A DNA stretch of 64,000 bases from Toxonevra muliebris. Taxonomy: Eukaryota > Arthropoda > Insecta > Diptera > Pallopteridae. Location: positions 116,843,388 to 116,907,387 of the forward strand of contig OY829326.1 in assembly GCA_963691655.1 (NCBI GenBank). The letters run 5' to 3'. Positions 46,390 to 58,389 of the stretch are shown piece by piece; the stretch's first letter is position 1; every line of letters begins with the position of its first letter. Under the pieces are notes generated by a model, which was not told the origin of the DNA, made no database searches, and worked only from the letters and a program-made list of their open reading frames with translations. The translations under genes and the position numbers were made by a program.

Positions 46390-46450
46390 TGGCATAGATC
46401 GAGATTTCCGCATCCCTTTATGTGTGAGTTATATTTATAGAGGAACGTCG
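46390..46450 (-). mobile_element. SINE fragment
   Basis: CGAGATTTCCGCATCCCTTT (46401-46420) followed by ATGTGTGAGTTATATTTAT matches the tail half of the 50.6-kb SINE copy and of the 10.4-kb copy. Only about 60 bp can be aligned by eye. Confidence 0.45.
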
Positions 46451-46689
46451 TCTAGGTTGGAAAACTACCTAGGTCGGAACATCGCTTTTTTTCGTTTTTC
46501 TACACTAGCACCATCTACGTGTGTGTGCAAAATTGTTTGTCGCGATGACAGCAAACTTTTCATGTCACTTAGATTTCAAAGCGCGAACAATATACACGTG
46601 CCACTAAACCGAGTGTTCAAATATCGAAAGAAAACTAATTCACTCGTGGAACGTGATTAATGGTTAAGTCCAGAAGTCGTACTCCTTCT

Positions 46690-46840
46690 ATACCGACGAA
46701 TCCAAAACCTCAAACGGTACTGGATCCGTTTGGTACTTGGACGATGAGACCATGTACTCTTTTTCCACTGGACAGAGGACGACAGTCTTCTTAACAGAGG
46801 TTTTCGCTATCCTGGACGTTAATAAACAATTCTACTATCT
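46690..46840 (+). mobile_element. LINE RNase H fragment, same family as 13.9-15.3 kb
   Basis: The plus strand reads FYTDESKTSNGTGSVWYLDD and then TTVFLTEVFAILDVNKQFYY. It matches YTDGSKTSNG, WYLDEE and PTEVFAILDV of the 14.6-kb copy at both DNA and protein level. The first two acidic residues of RNase H are present. Flanks are unrelated, so it is a short broken piece. Confidence 0.75.
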
Positions 46841-46849
46841 GCGATAGCC

Positions 46850-47370
46850 AGTGGCCTAATTTCGGCTCAATAGAATTTTTTCAGGCCCTTGGGCCGATTA
46901 TAAAAAAGTTGTTTCGAGATAGAATTTTGGTCTGATATTATACAGTATACTCTCAATATATTAAACTTTCGAAATACATAATAAAAAAAAATTGATTTTT
47001 TTAAACTCGAACACCAGACTACATCCTTAATCAAGACAGGAAACCTTGTACAATAGTTCGCGATGCTCAGGCTAACTTCATTTAGCAAAAACTCGGAATG
47101 AATTTCACCGTTTAGAAGATTGGTCAAGATCATTACATTTAACATTGCAGTCTGTTGTTTAGATGAAGTTTTTGTGAAGGATCCCATAGAAAATTTCTTA
47201 ACTAGAATTTTTTTTTTTCAAATTCAAAAGTCCATACCTTCTGAACCATTAATCCAGCCTTTTTTTTGAATGATCAAATTCGAATCTTAAGCGTTATACG
47301 GCGTACAATGGAAGTTATTTACAAAAGTCAAAAAGTCTTTCAACCCAGACGACATTCCCCTACACAATTG
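46850..47370. other. Non-coding stretch, nothing recognisable
   Basis: A ~105-codon minus-strand frame (47187-46867) has no conserved motif and lies in AT-rich DNA. No element ends were noted. Confidence 0.4.
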
Positions 47371-47374
47371 GAAG

Positions 47375-47425
47375 GGACCTACAGTTTTACGCCGAATCCG
47401 AACCATTCGGCAAATTTATGGTTTA
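47375..47425 (-). mobile_element. SINE fragment (middle part)
   Basis: GGAAGGGACCTACAGTTTTA (47381-47400) followed by CGCCGAATCCGAAC matches the reverse complement of the 50.6-kb copy over about 38 bp. From memory, GGGACCTACAGTTT...CCGA.TCCGAAC is the most conserved core of a common tephritid repeat. Confidence 0.55.
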
Positions 47426-47429
47426 GCAT

Positions 47430-50400
47430 TCCAGCGAAGAAGTAATGCGATTTGAAATAATTTTTTATTTTCTAAATTAGACGGTGCCGAACCTTGAACC
47501 TTTCGAGCACCCTACATATCAGTCCACAATACTACCACTACGCAACGGCGACTAGAAAGGAAAGTCACGAGTAAAATGCTTTTCCGACTGGCATAAAGGC
47601 TCATGAAGCGTGAATGCCGCATTTTACAGATCAGCCCTGCATTTAAGCCCCGTGGCTTTCAGTGACCTATTTTTGAATTGGATACATCTGATTGCTGCTC
47701 GTTTGGAACAACAACCTGCTGCACAACGATGTAGTACACTGACATCCGATATTTAAAGTCCTGATGTATAAAAACTCGGAAGTAAAGGTTTCCCAGCTTG
47801 ACATAGAAGTAATATTCCTGACCTCTACAGAAGCGAATTTTGTGGTATCTGATTTAAATAAGCGTTTCTCTATGAAATGATATTCATGGCTGCCAAAATC
47901 AGAGAAAGGGGAAAGACAATTCTCCCTTTCGGAATTTTACTATTCGTAAGATCAGAGCTTAGACGAAAATTTGTCACGAAGGGTGTGTGGTAATACAGTA
48001 GATTACCTCCCAGCCTAAAACTTTGCAGGGGTCAGAGTTCACATGACAGATCGTACTTATTAATTAATCATCTGGTATAAGAGAACCTACCGCCAATGGA
48101 GACCCAATCACCATCAACCTAAACTTATATACCGCATCAAGTTAGCTATTCTCGAATTCAACTGCCAAATAATTCTCAAATGTGTTATGAGATTTTTAGT
48201 ACATCATTTCATTAGGATCATCGAAACTGTAGAGGAAATTTAAAGCTTATCCCATACATATTAAAAATGGGGATCAGGAACTCTAATGTTAGAGTTTTTC
48301 AAACACAAGTTTTAATAGAATATAATTGAAAACCTTTAAAAAAAAAATCATTTGAGAAATTATAGACCAAACTGTCATGATGAGATGAGACATCTAATGA
48401 AAGATCGTGATGTAGAAATGTGTCAAATAAATAATAAGCTTTAAAATTTCGAGCAGAAAAAGGAAGGAAACAGATTTGCCCTGGTAATTTTGGAAAGTGA
48501 GCTTATAGTAAAAAATTATTTTATTTTATATAAATTCCTGGAAAATATACCTACTAATTTGTATTGATTTTTTAATTCGTATCAAATCAATTTACTGATT
48601 TTTTAGGTAAAAAATTGGGCCACCCTAGTCATATTAACCCTTCATAAACATTATTATTATGTTTGAGGATGTGCACCACATCCTAAAGAACTATTGTGCC
48701 CCTAACAAACTTTAACATGTTTAAACAATTTTAAAATCAGCTAGTGGTGAAATTATACTTAAGTTCACAAAAAAATATTTCACAAAAAGGACCTCAATCA
48801 ATTTTGGCTACTGGAACTTAATTTTTTTTCTTTTTTAAATAATTAATTAGTTCAATCCACTGTACGCACAACGTGCGTTTAGAAGAAATTGCCGCCATTG
48901 TAGAAAAATGGCGCGCATATGGCAAAAGTATGGAAAAGTGCAAAACCAAAGGAAGGGAAGGACAGAGAATGAATGAGCATGAGTGTGTGAGTATGTTTGT
49001 GTGTAAGTGATGCAAATTTCACTTGATGTTGTAATTAAGTTTATATTACAGTAGCAACAACAGTAACAACAACAACATTGTCAACATCAACATTTATATT
49101 ACTTACTTATAAGTTATTTTATTTGTGAATGTGTGTGTTGGTGCTCGTTTCTTGTTTTTACTGTGGCTGGATGGTATTGATGTTTCATTTCAATGTACTT
49201 GCTTGCTGGTTCTTTGTTGTTGTTTTAATAACTGTTTAAGCTGCTTATTAATGAAAATTGGTTTATTACCTCACGCGCATAGATCTTTCTTTCACATTCA
49301 AAAGAGCTCGTTAAATATTTTTCGTTTCTTGTTTCTAATATAGAGGCACGCCACTTTTTTACTTAAGTAAAACGAAAATGTTAAACGGCGTACACATATA
49401 CATACATACAAATAACCATTCATATATATAGAATACAGCCACATAGTATATTAAAAAAGGAAGTGACGCCCGAAGCTGATTATTTTGACTCGTTGAATAA
49501 TTTACTATCGTTTTATATTCAAATTTAATACCTTTAACTTGTGTTCCTAATTCATTGATGATGATAACATTGATTTTTTTTTTATTATTTATATACACTT
49601 GTACGTATATTCGTTTGTTTGTCTGTTAGTGTGAGTTTATATGTGTAAGTGTGTGTGTGCATCATCAAGGGACATTGACATTTGTTTCGTTTCATTAATC
49701 ACTCCAAATGTGAATTTGTTAAGTTGTCAATGGAAAAGTGTGAGTTTTCTATTATTTATTTTATTTATTTACTTTTTTTTTTTTTGAAAACGTGTTTGAA
49801 TTCGTTAAGAATAATTGCATTTTGTGTTTGTGTTAATACTGCCACATTAGTGTTAGTGAGCATTACTTTGTTACAATGACAAATTATCTACTTTTCGTAA
49901 TTTGTATCTTTCTTTTATTTAAGCAGAAATTTTCCAGTATTTCTATTTAGTTTGTCTGGTACTGAAATTGAATGAATTTCTTTGTAAAATAACTTTCGTT
50001 TGAGTTTCGTCTGTCATTGATTTACTTCAACCAGCTTAAAGTCAAATTGAACTGTGTTAATTAAAGTATTTAAGATGTAATCTATTGAAAGAAGTAGACA
50101 AAGAGAGTATTTCACAGCTACTTAAGAATAAAGTTTCTACTGTACATCGAAATGAAAGTTAAAGTTAATAAATTCCTTTTTTTTTCTTTATCGAAGTCAA
50201 TAAAGGAGTTTTGGAAAAAATTGTCTTATTTAACTTTCGACTACGAAATTGGTGCAACATTCTTTTGAACAACACTATGCAATAATTAGAAGGTCAAAGT
50301 CTCGGGACAAAACTAAACCAATCTCAAACGATAGTATTTGACCTCAGTAACAAAAGCCCCAATCCCTTGTTGCTCCACTATGTCATAATTTTTTTTTTGT

Positions 50401-50505
50401 CAAAAATCGAAACAACCAATAAAACAAATCATTTATACAATCTTATTTAAGGTAGTTTTTGTCTTTAGCGACCTATATTAAAATTTTCCGAGGAATATTT
50501 CCTTA
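47430..50505. other. Non-coding stretch, 3 kb
   Basis: AT-rich. Microsatellite-like GTGTG/CAACAA patches occur at about 48970-49010 and 49060-49100, and TACATA near 49395. ORFs of 60-80 codons have no motifs. The moderately GC-rich block 47520-47760 could be an old element body, but nothing was recognisable in any frame. Confidence 0.45.
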
Positions 50506-50509
50506 GAAA

Positions 50510-50730
50510 TATGTAGTGTTAGTGTGTTGAACTGCTACGCAGTGGTGCCCGGCTGCACTCCCTCTTGGCCGACAATGGCAAACCTCCAAAAGTAAAAAAT
50601 GCCTATGAAAAGCTTTTCACTTCGCTGTTCGGATTCGTCATAAAACTGTAGGTCCCTTCCATTCCTGTATGAATATAACTCACACAACATGAATGGATGC
50701 GAAAAGCTCGACCTTGGCCCTCCAGGGGCT
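50510..50730 (+). mobile_element. tRNA-derived SINE, best copy
   Basis: The head GTGTTGAACTGCTACGCAGT (50524-50543) matches the tRNA-like head of the 10.6-kb copy. Next come GGCAAACCTCC (50578-50588), then GTTCGGATTCGTCATAAAAC and TGTAGGTCCCTTCCATTCC (50630-50668), then ATGAATATAACTCACACAAC with GCGAAAAGCTCGACC, and GGCCCTCCAGGGGCTGTTGT. The order is collinear with the reversed 10.4-kb copy. The B box is not preserved in this copy. Family identity across the window is clear; the tephritid link rests on memory. Confidence 0.6.
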
Positions 50731-50774
50731 GTTGTGCCATAAAAGTAGTAGTAGTTGTATTTCCTTACAACATT

Positions 50775-50815
50775 TTAACCCTCTAACTCCCACCAGTATG
50801 GGTCATTATAGGCCC
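50775..50815 (+). mobile_element. Solo TTAA-type end related to the 44.8-kb element
   Basis: TTAACCCTCTAACTCCCACC (50775-50794), followed by AGTATGGGTCATTATAGGCC, shares TTAACCCTCTAAC with the complete 537-bp element. No right end was found, so it may be a fragment. Confidence 0.4.
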
Positions 50816-50919
50816 TTTTTTTTGGAACAGACAAAAAAAGTATTCAAGAATACAGCACTCAGACAAGTTTTACGTCCATTTGTACTATATCCCTTGTTCC
50901 CTTTTGCTATTATTGAAAT

Positions 50920-51270
50920 CTACCAGACTTATTAATAAATCCTAGCGGATCCTGCGGTGTTAGAGAGCTCAGGTGGTCGTCTCCCAACACTCGAGTACCA
51001 AATATGCTTACTCTGACCTGGCAGAAAGCGGGGCAGACACTAAGAAAGTGGTCCGCCGTCTCTTCACATTCTTTCTCCAAACAACAGGAACCACAGAAGG
51101 CACTAGTTCCCCCAGGCCAATCATATGCAAATGTTTGGCCCAAAAGCAATGACCTGTATATAATCCCATCAGCTGCCTGCAGCTCTTTCTTTTAAGTGAT
51201 AACAGAAAGTCTGTTAGACGCTTCGAGATAACATTTCTTAAAAACTCCTTAAAAGCTAGGTTTAGGGGAG
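50920..51270 (-). mobile_element. LINE C-terminal fragment, family F, reversed copy
   Basis: The minus strand reads FAYDWPGGTSAFCGSCCLEK, ECEETADHFLSVCPAFCQVR and VSIFGTRVLGDDHLSSLTPQ. The first two blocks align with the 41.5-kb copy. Upstream, CGAAGCGTCTAACAGA and AAAGAGCTGCAGGCAGCTG also align at DNA level. It ends at a frame stop near 50910. Confidence 0.8.
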
Positions 51271-51559
51271 ATCAAGGGTTGAAACCTTCCAAAAAAAACT
51301 ATTCTCCGGAAAATTTCACTAAGGCTTACCGAACGACAAGTAGCCTGTAGGGGCTAAAGTTAACACATAAAAACAAAATTAAATGTTAAGAAATTTATTT
51401 GCAAACGTATGGAATATTACAATATACGATATTAAGATTGATTAGAAATAACCCTGTAATATATGCTGTAAGTATGGAACGTAGAAACCTTTGGCTGGAG
51501 AAAATCATTTAATGATATTGTAACGGTGCGGTACCCCCATCCCCCCTAGCACGCCGCGT

Positions 51560-51970
51560 AATTTATGGAAGGCCCTTTACATTATAACATTACTTCTATG
51601 TTAAGTCCATATCTGCCATAGAGGTTTTCAATTGGATCTAGATCGAGGCTCTGGGCATGCCAATCTAAAACATTGATGTTTTCAGTAGAAACCTATGCTT
51701 TAACGCTCCTTGCAGTGTGCTTTGGAACGTTATCTTGCATAAAAATGAATAGAACATTCAGATGTTTGTTGACAGATGCTTCATTTTAATACCATATTTG
51801 GTCTAATCACTGAATTATACGACGAAAAGAACCCACACCAGTTCACGAAAATGCAGCCTTAACTATAATAATCCCTTCATCATGCTTTATAGTCTTTAAA
51901 ATATAGCGAGGGTCGAGGTTCTTTGTTTTGGGGGACGTCGTACATATTTTTCCCCGTCTAATCCAAACAA
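51560..51970 (-). pseudogene. Tc1-type transposase remnant (DD34E)
   Basis: Minus strand: FKDYKA*SIMHDEGIIIVKA-like sequence (the VMVWGCF region), then FIFMQDNVPKHTARSVKA (second Asp, GAT 51734-51732), NINVLDWHAQSLDLDPIENL (Glu, GAA 51629-51627) and YGRYGLNIE. Exactly 34 residues separate that Asp and Glu, the Tc1 DD34E spacing. An in-frame stop and missing 5' half show a dead fragment. It is a different family from the copy at 5 kb. Confidence 0.85.
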
Positions 51971-52034
51971 GTTAAACTTTTATTCATCGCTTTACATTTT
52001 TTTACATTTACAAAAAAAAAAGTAGTAAAAACAA

Positions 52035-52674
52035 CACAGTGTTACAAAATTTAGTGAAGTGAAAATACCTGGGAAGTGATACTATTTTTATTGTAGGTCT
52101 TGTCGAGCAAAACAAGAATATGTGTGTGAAATTTTCCAAACACCCCCAAAATCTTGATTTACCGTTAAAAAACCGGTTTTGCGTACCTTTGGTCACGTTA
52201 AATGAGAAACTGATGATGCCGAATTTGAAAAAAATCACGGTCAAGCAAACATTTTTGAGTTGAATAGCCAAAAATTGCAATTCTGCAAAAATTTTGTCTT
52301 CGTAAAAAGTTTAACAACTCAGTCAATTACTTACCGATTTTTTAAAATAAACTTGCGTTTTACTCATTGACAAACGTGTTTTTAGAATAAATCCATAAAT
52401 AGTATAGCTTTTTTATAAAATTGAAAAAAGGCAAAAAAAAGTGAAAAAAAGTTGTGTTCAAAAGGTCCAAGTTCTTTTTTTTAAAACCATTAAGAAACTG
52501 ATATCTGTTGATAATTAACTAAGTTACAGGCTTATAAGTCCGTAAAGATACGCAAAACCGGTTTTGTAACGGTAAATGAAGATTTTGGGGGTGTTTGGGA
52601 AATTTCACACACAGATTTTTATTTTACTCGACAAGAAAGATCACTTTCCATGTATTTTTTATTGTCGCACCGTG
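52035..52674. mobile_element. 640-bp inverted-repeat element with CACAGTG/CACGGTG ends
   Basis: The arms of about 150 bp are inverted repeats. The outer ends are CACAGTGTTAC (52035) and, as reverse complement, CACGGTGCGAC (52674). Then GGAAGTGAT and GGAAAGTGAT, CTTGTCGAG in both, and the strongest block AAACACCCCCAAAATCTT... through ACCGGTTTTGCGTA (52138-52187 against 52608-52550). No coding frame is convincing. CAC starts occur in Transib and CACTA/Chapaev elements; the target duplication is not clear. Confidence 0.72.
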
Positions 52675-52679
52675 TAATA

Positions 52680-53150
52680 AATTGTAACGAAAGTTATTAA
52701 TTTTTTTGGCAGGTGCAATAATTAAGTAATTTTTAAGCTGAGATTCTGGTTATCTTGAATGCATGTTGCCCTCTCGATAACTAAGAAGTAACCGTTGTAG
52801 ATGCTTACGTCTTCACAAAACCAAATTCCAGTAGTGTGCCACGAGTCCAATAGAGTCAAATTAATTTTAGACTTCTACTCCTGAGGCTATTTCCAATTGA
52901 CTAAAAATTTTCTCCTTATGTTTATTCAGGAAGTACATCGAAGGTAGGTATAACTATGTGTGACAATACAAGCACCGCTGGTGTCCGTGCGAAAACCCCA
53001 CAGCTATTGTCGTATATATGTGAAAACACAAGTGGAAAAATTTACCTATGGAATGGTTATTATTTATTGTATTGTATTATTATAGAGGTTTCTGTCGTTG
53101 TACCGCGACCTATAAGATCTATTGTACGTCCCTCTTTCTATCTAGTCTAA
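52680..53150. other. Non-coding stretch, nothing recognisable
   Basis: Ordinary AT-rich DNA between the inverted-repeat element and the LINE fragment. Confidence 0.4.
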
Positions 53151-53154
53151 TCTG

Positions 53155-53300
53155 CCTAGAGTACCTCATCCAGTCCAGTTTCCCTCAAAAATTTGAGTAT
53201 TGAGCCCGGAGCTATGGATGCTAGTTCTGTACTGGGCACTTCGTGCATGCCCAGACATTTCCTTCTTTTGTGGATCAGTGCTCCACATTTATGGAATGGT
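53155..53300 (-). mobile_element. LINE C-terminal fragment, family E, reversed copy
   Basis: The minus strand reads KCGALIHKRRKCLGMHEVPS, TELASIAPGSILKFLRETG and LDEVL, followed by a stop. It aligns residue by residue with the 40.2-kb fragment (HCGALIHKRIKCLGMYQVSS...). The two copies lie 13 kb apart in opposite orientation. Confidence 0.7.
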
Positions 53301-53309
53301 TAGCACTGC

Positions 53310-55925
53310 TCTAGATCAGAGATGCCCACGGCCTATGCACTTGGTGCACATTTGTTTTTGTAAAAGCACTCAGGCATAGGCTGAGCGTTTCTCACCTCTC
53401 TCCTATGCCTATACCAAAGAGCAAAGCAACAACACTTTCGTGTGATTTGTTGGTCTTCAACGTAGATTTTGTTGTTGCCTAACGTATGAGTTTATTATAA
53501 TAAAGTTTATGTGAATGGGTATTTGCAGTTCCATAAGAAGCTTTTTGGCACCTAAGCTCTAGATTAAAGTTCATGCAGATACACGAACTTTTAACTTCAC
53601 GTGATAATAACGGGTGCAGTTATTGAGGACCTAACCGGTTCGTGTTTTCGGTGAATATTCTTAAACACATGTGGATATGTGCTAAACGCGTTAAAGTGAA
53701 AAATTTGAACTCTCAATTAAATACTACTGGGGCTTCCTACTTTTAACTAACTGACAAAGTGTAGTTGCAGAATCCGTTCTACCTTTACTACTATGGAAAC
53801 AGTAGCTTATTGAAAAGCAGTTTTCAAAGAGGTCATCGCTAACTTATACAATATTTTCTGTAACATAAAAATGGTATAATTTTTGCTAATTGGTTTGCGC
53901 CTAAAGCTTTAAAAATAAATTAAAATTTAAATGCATCTGTCTACGCTGCAAATTTAAAATCGCAGACAAAAGATAAAAGCTGCCCAAGTATTATTAAAGT
54001 ACTATTACTTTCAAATTGCCCCCACTTTGTGGTGTTTGTTTGAAAGAAAAGATTAAGATTATGAGATAAAAGAAAAAACAGTTTCAGCAAATTAAGCTAC
54101 AACCAAAAGAATATTTCATTTTATACACGTGTCCCACAACAAAAATATAAATCTTTGCACAATTTCACAAAAACAAACAAAAACAAGCCTCAAAATTATA
54201 ATGGATATTTTTTTTTATAGTTAAGTCGTAAGCATAAAAGCAAAAATTGAACCTACAAAAACAAATGGGGGAAAAAACTCAAATAGAAATTTATGAAATT
54301 GCTAACTACACACTCAAATATTGCCGAATTGGTCGTCGAGTGTAATCAAATAACTCAATCTATCGATTTGTCATAAAATAGTATGCCATATCGTCTGCAA
54401 GTCATAACTTTTCCCACTCAATGCGCAGCGAAAAAAAACTTCCAAAAAAAATACAAGAATTTTTGTATTACCTTGAAAGAAGAGAATTTTACAAAAAAAA
54501 ATTCAAAGTTTTTCTTTGCTGTACTTAGTTGTTGTTTTTTAGTTAGTTGTTGTTGTCACTGGTGGCCGCAATGTTGCACTGTGGTTAAGTATTGCTTTCC
54601 CGGCTGCTGCTACTCTTCCTTCTTTTGTACTATGGCATACTGTTGCTGGCGCCAAACCATAAACATTTCAGTTATCACGGTCGAATTTATTTGTTTTTGT
54701 TGCTGTTCAGTTGGTAGTTGCTGTAGGCTCGAACAACAACCATAACAACATAGAGAGTCAGTCAGTAGGCAAATCACAAAAGCAATTTAGTTAAAAATAT
54801 TCGTTGAAGGAGTGGGGGAAAAACATTTATACAATACAATAACAATAAACTTTGCTTGGCCAAAATCCAAAAGTTAAACAAACACAAATATAAAAAGGAA
54901 AATATGCACATACATACACACACATACATGTAAGTATCAACAACATTTCAAAATATGCCCAAAGGACCAACTCACTAAAATATGTATATGAAGAATAAGA
55001 AACACTGGTGGAAAAGGCTTTAGTAAAATAAGGCAAAGCAGAGTTGCCAAGCTTTCGAAAATGCTAAAAATATGGCTCATGTGTATGTATGAGTTTGTTG
55101 TGTTTTGTTTAGGTTCATAAATTTGTCTTGTGCCAACCTTTTGTACTTGTACATTAGGGGTAGTGTTAGAAATAGTTCCATTTACTGGATTATTCGTTTT
55201 ACTTATTTTGGCACTTGAATGCATTGTGACTGCAACTGTCTTAAAAACACTTAAAGCCAACAAAACTCAGTCCCCATTATCTAAGTCTTGGTGTGAAATT
55301 CTGTAGGTATGTAAATGTGTATAAGTTTGAGTGTGGCACTTTAGGTTCGCTTGATATTACTTGCCCAGCAAAAAAGTTACAAATCTTTCCCGAAAACTGT
55401 GATGCGGAATGAAAAGTGAGAAAGGTATATATGCATTAAGGTGGTCGAAAAAACAATTTATATTTTCCCCCCTGTGATTGATGCACTGGGTTATTGTGAG
55501 TCAAGTAACATAAACCGTTTTTCAATTCCAAACACTCAACGTAAGCTGAAAACTTTGAAAAAAAACGCGTATAACGCAACAGAAAATTAAATATATGGTT
55601 TTTGGGGTGAAATTTACTCTAGCTTTCATTGCAATCGCTCATGGATCATCCATTTTTCATCTGATTTTGACATGATCTTTTTGATCTTAATCCGATTTAC
55701 AAACATCAAAACGTATTCCTTACAAAAACGAAAATTTGGAAGAAAGAAAACATCGCTCGTTTTCTGCAAGAATTTCAAGAAAATTGCAGACACAGACAGA
55801 AATTATAAAATTTAAATTTTAAATTCGAAAATCAAAGTTTACTACAGATAAAAAAGTTTTTCGTGCATATTTTAATCTACTCTCAGTGCCGCATTCTTCA
55901 ACTTAGAAAGAGAGTCTCGTCGAGT
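53310..55925. other. Non-coding stretch, 2.6 kb
   Basis: CAGAGATGCCCACGGCC (53326-53342) looks like a hAT end without a partner; nearby CCTATGCAC, GCATAGGC and CCTATGCC form small inverted repeats. At 55224 on the minus strand an ATG in good context (CACAATG) opens a 95-codon frame (MHSSAKISKTNNPVNGTISN...) that turns hydrophobic and has no known motif. I do not call it a gene. Confidence 0.4.
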
Positions 55926-56860
55926 GGGACAGGGCCGTAGCCAGGATTTTTTTTCGGGGGGTGGGGGGGGCGAACTTTTTCATTCGAAAAAAATATTCAT
56001 ATAAAATTTTTATGAAACTGATGTTTAAATACAATAAATTTAATATGATGATGCAGTTGATGGGGACCTATCAGACTAGAGACAACAGTGGATAAATATC
56101 TTAAAGCTTTAGGAAAATTGTTTGCTTCAGAGTTTTCTTAATCTTAATCTAAAAAAATCGCCGAAAATGGCAAAAAAAAAATTCACAGAATAATCAATTT
56201 AAATTTTTTCAAATAAAGGCAAAAGATTTATTCGACAACTGAAGAGAAGAATTTATATTATTCAATGTGGTTTCCATTACATTTTTTATCGTGAAAGACA
56301 TCATTTCGATAACTCATTGACTTGCCAATGAGCCCGGATGAGGTTGACATGTATTCCCTAAATTCGTGCAGTCACAGCATTGAAAGAGATCTTCCGAGTT
56401 GGGGTGCTCTGAGCAATAATGGGTTAAAAAATTACTTGCATTTTAAGATTGTGCCTTAAAACTTTGGAACTGATCCAATAACACTGCCTGCATGTGTTTG
56501 GAGAATAAAATGGTTCCCAGTGTTTGCGAATGAATTTTTCATGCTGAACACGAATCTGAGGTCAAAAACTTCCCATCACGGCACGTTTTTAGAAAAAATG
56601 GGTTTTAAACACCTAAAAATACCGTTTTTGGCCATAATGTGCTACAAACTTAGCACGATTTCAATTCAAATTTATTTTTCCAATATTTTTTTATATTTGA
56701 CTTTTTAGAAAGAAACCGATAGAAGTAAAAAATATTTAAAAATCGTTCAATAGATTTTATTTTGACTTTTTCCCCATCCACTGGCAATTAATATCAAAAA
56801 TTAAAATTAAGTTTTTAAATTTCGGGGGGGGTCAGAACCCCCAAAACTTCCCCCTAAATG
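55926..56860. mobile_element. Dispersed repeat family A, copy 2 (with G-rich ends)
   Basis: It begins GGGACAGGGCCGTAGCCAGG (55926-55945), with a T run and two long G runs (55956-55970), and ends with TTTCGGGGGGGGTCAGAACC then CCCAAAACTTCCCCC (about 56820-56850). From memory, GGCCGTAGCCAGGA plus G-runs is a common end of arthropod dispersed elements. The body aligns with 18352-19460 and contains the uninterrupted site of the nested element (AATCGTTCAATAG at about 56740). No clear product. Confidence 0.75.
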
Positions 56861-56869
56861 CGGTGAATG

Positions 56870-58175
56870 AGCACAAAACGAAATACCTTGAGTCAACAAA
56901 CCAAGAATGGCGGCGCACAGTATTTTGACTCCATGCAAAGTGCGGAAAAATATAAGGAATGATCTCAGCATAACGATTTTTGGCATGAGTCACTCTTAGG
57001 TCGTGAAAAAGAAAAATTATGAAAATGGGAGTGATCGGTCAACTGCCACGCCTACTTCCCGTACAACTGTAAAACTGAAATAGCTCTAAAATCCGTTACA
57101 GTCAACATACTGAGATAAATATCATAAAAAGATAGTTTTAACTGTTTCAACATTTCATTCTAATTCATATTTTTTTGTTTCTGACAAAAAATTTCAATTT
57201 CTTAAAAGTACACTGATACCACAGATAATCACATTTTCATACAGTTTTTTCCCGATATGCATTTAGTTATTTTTAATAAAAATGGTATCCGTAGCTATCC
57301 ACACCAATTTTTTTTTTTTTTTTTGCTATTCAGTCAAGAAATTATATTTTACATTTTTGTATATTAGAATATTTCGCTTACCTTCGCAAGATAGACCTGA
57401 TCCACCAAGCTTAAGGAATTATCTTGAAATTTTAGTTTCTAAAAACCAAATTTTTTTCCGAAAAAAAATTTTTCTCATTTTTTTTGTTTATCAAATACAT
57501 TCTTCATATATAACACACCCATATATTTTAAGATTATAACTATAGTTAAACAAGAAAAGCTTCCGAAAAACGCTTCAAAATGCATTCATCAGCTTCGACA
57601 GCTTACCCACAATTATTTAATGAACTAATCCCTCCAATTTTTTTTTTGATGTGTAAACATTTTAGCTCACGGTATGGGCAAAATTTAAGATGTGTAAAAT
57701 GTAAGAATAACTGTATCGTAAGATGTAAGATAACTGTAACGACCAGTTCCCCTCTCGCTCGCACTACTGCGCGGCATGACTGTGCTACTCTAAACAACAA
57801 AGAGAGAGAGAAGAGAAGAAGAGAGGGAGAAATTAAAATACGAGCGGAGTTTGTTTGTTTATGTTTCGATCAATTTACTCACACATATATGTACATACGA
57901 AAACAAAATGTGTGCGTACATTTATTCGTGGCAGAATTATTTGTTGGTGTTAAAAGTATGGAGATCGATTGCTGTACAAGCAGAGAAGTCGCCGTAGCAA
58001 ACAGAGGCGTTTGATAGGTTTTGAATTCGGTTAGTTAGATTGGATTAAAATTAAATATTTTTTAAAATATAAAATCAATACAAAATGATAATAATAAAGA
58101 ATCTATGTTTCAATAAATGTATAAACAAAATGCAGTGATAATGACAGCAAATCACGGCATTATAAAAATTTTGTG
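56870..58175. other. Non-coding stretch with a GA-rich tract
   Basis: About 57798-57832 is a GAGA-rich run that could bind GAGA-type factors if this were a promoter, but no gene start is attached. The overlapping 144-codon frame (57580-58014) has low-complexity Glu/Arg and no motif. T run near 57308-57323. Confidence 0.4.
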
Positions 58176-58181
58176 CATTAA

Positions 58182-58385
58182 CCTTAGAAAGGCAACACTT
58201 TTTTATCTATGTAAATAGCAAATATGTTAAACAGAAAAAATCAAACTTATTTATTATAAAATCACTTATTTACTTCAAAGAAAATAAATTGTTTCTTATT
58301 TTTATTAAATGTAGTTAAGGCAAATCTCTTGCGGTGCTTTTAGAAAGTAGTGGGGTGACTGGTCACCCCTGTTGCCTTTCTAAGA
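58182..58385. mobile_element. piggyBac-like MITE, 204 bp, TTAA target duplication
   Basis: TTAA at 58178-58181 and 58386-58389 flanks CCTTAGAAAGGCAACA on the left and TCTTAGAAAGGCAACA as the reverse complement of the right end (15 of 16). The inner right side carries GGGGTGACTGGTCACCCC, an 18-bp perfect palindrome. No coding capacity. The right end is shared with the solo end at 20.9 kb. Confidence 0.88.
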
Positions 58386-58389
58386 TTAA

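Noticed and set aside
54383..54745. 120-codon Cys-rich frame
   Set aside because: Cys and Phe come from TGT/TTT-rich repeats; no disulfide spacing pattern or signal peptide.
54950..55224. Minus-strand 95-codon frame with good ATG context (MHSSAKISKTNNPVNG...)
   Set aside because: No recognised motif, hydrophobic low-information C-terminus and no convincing splice donor; may be chance.
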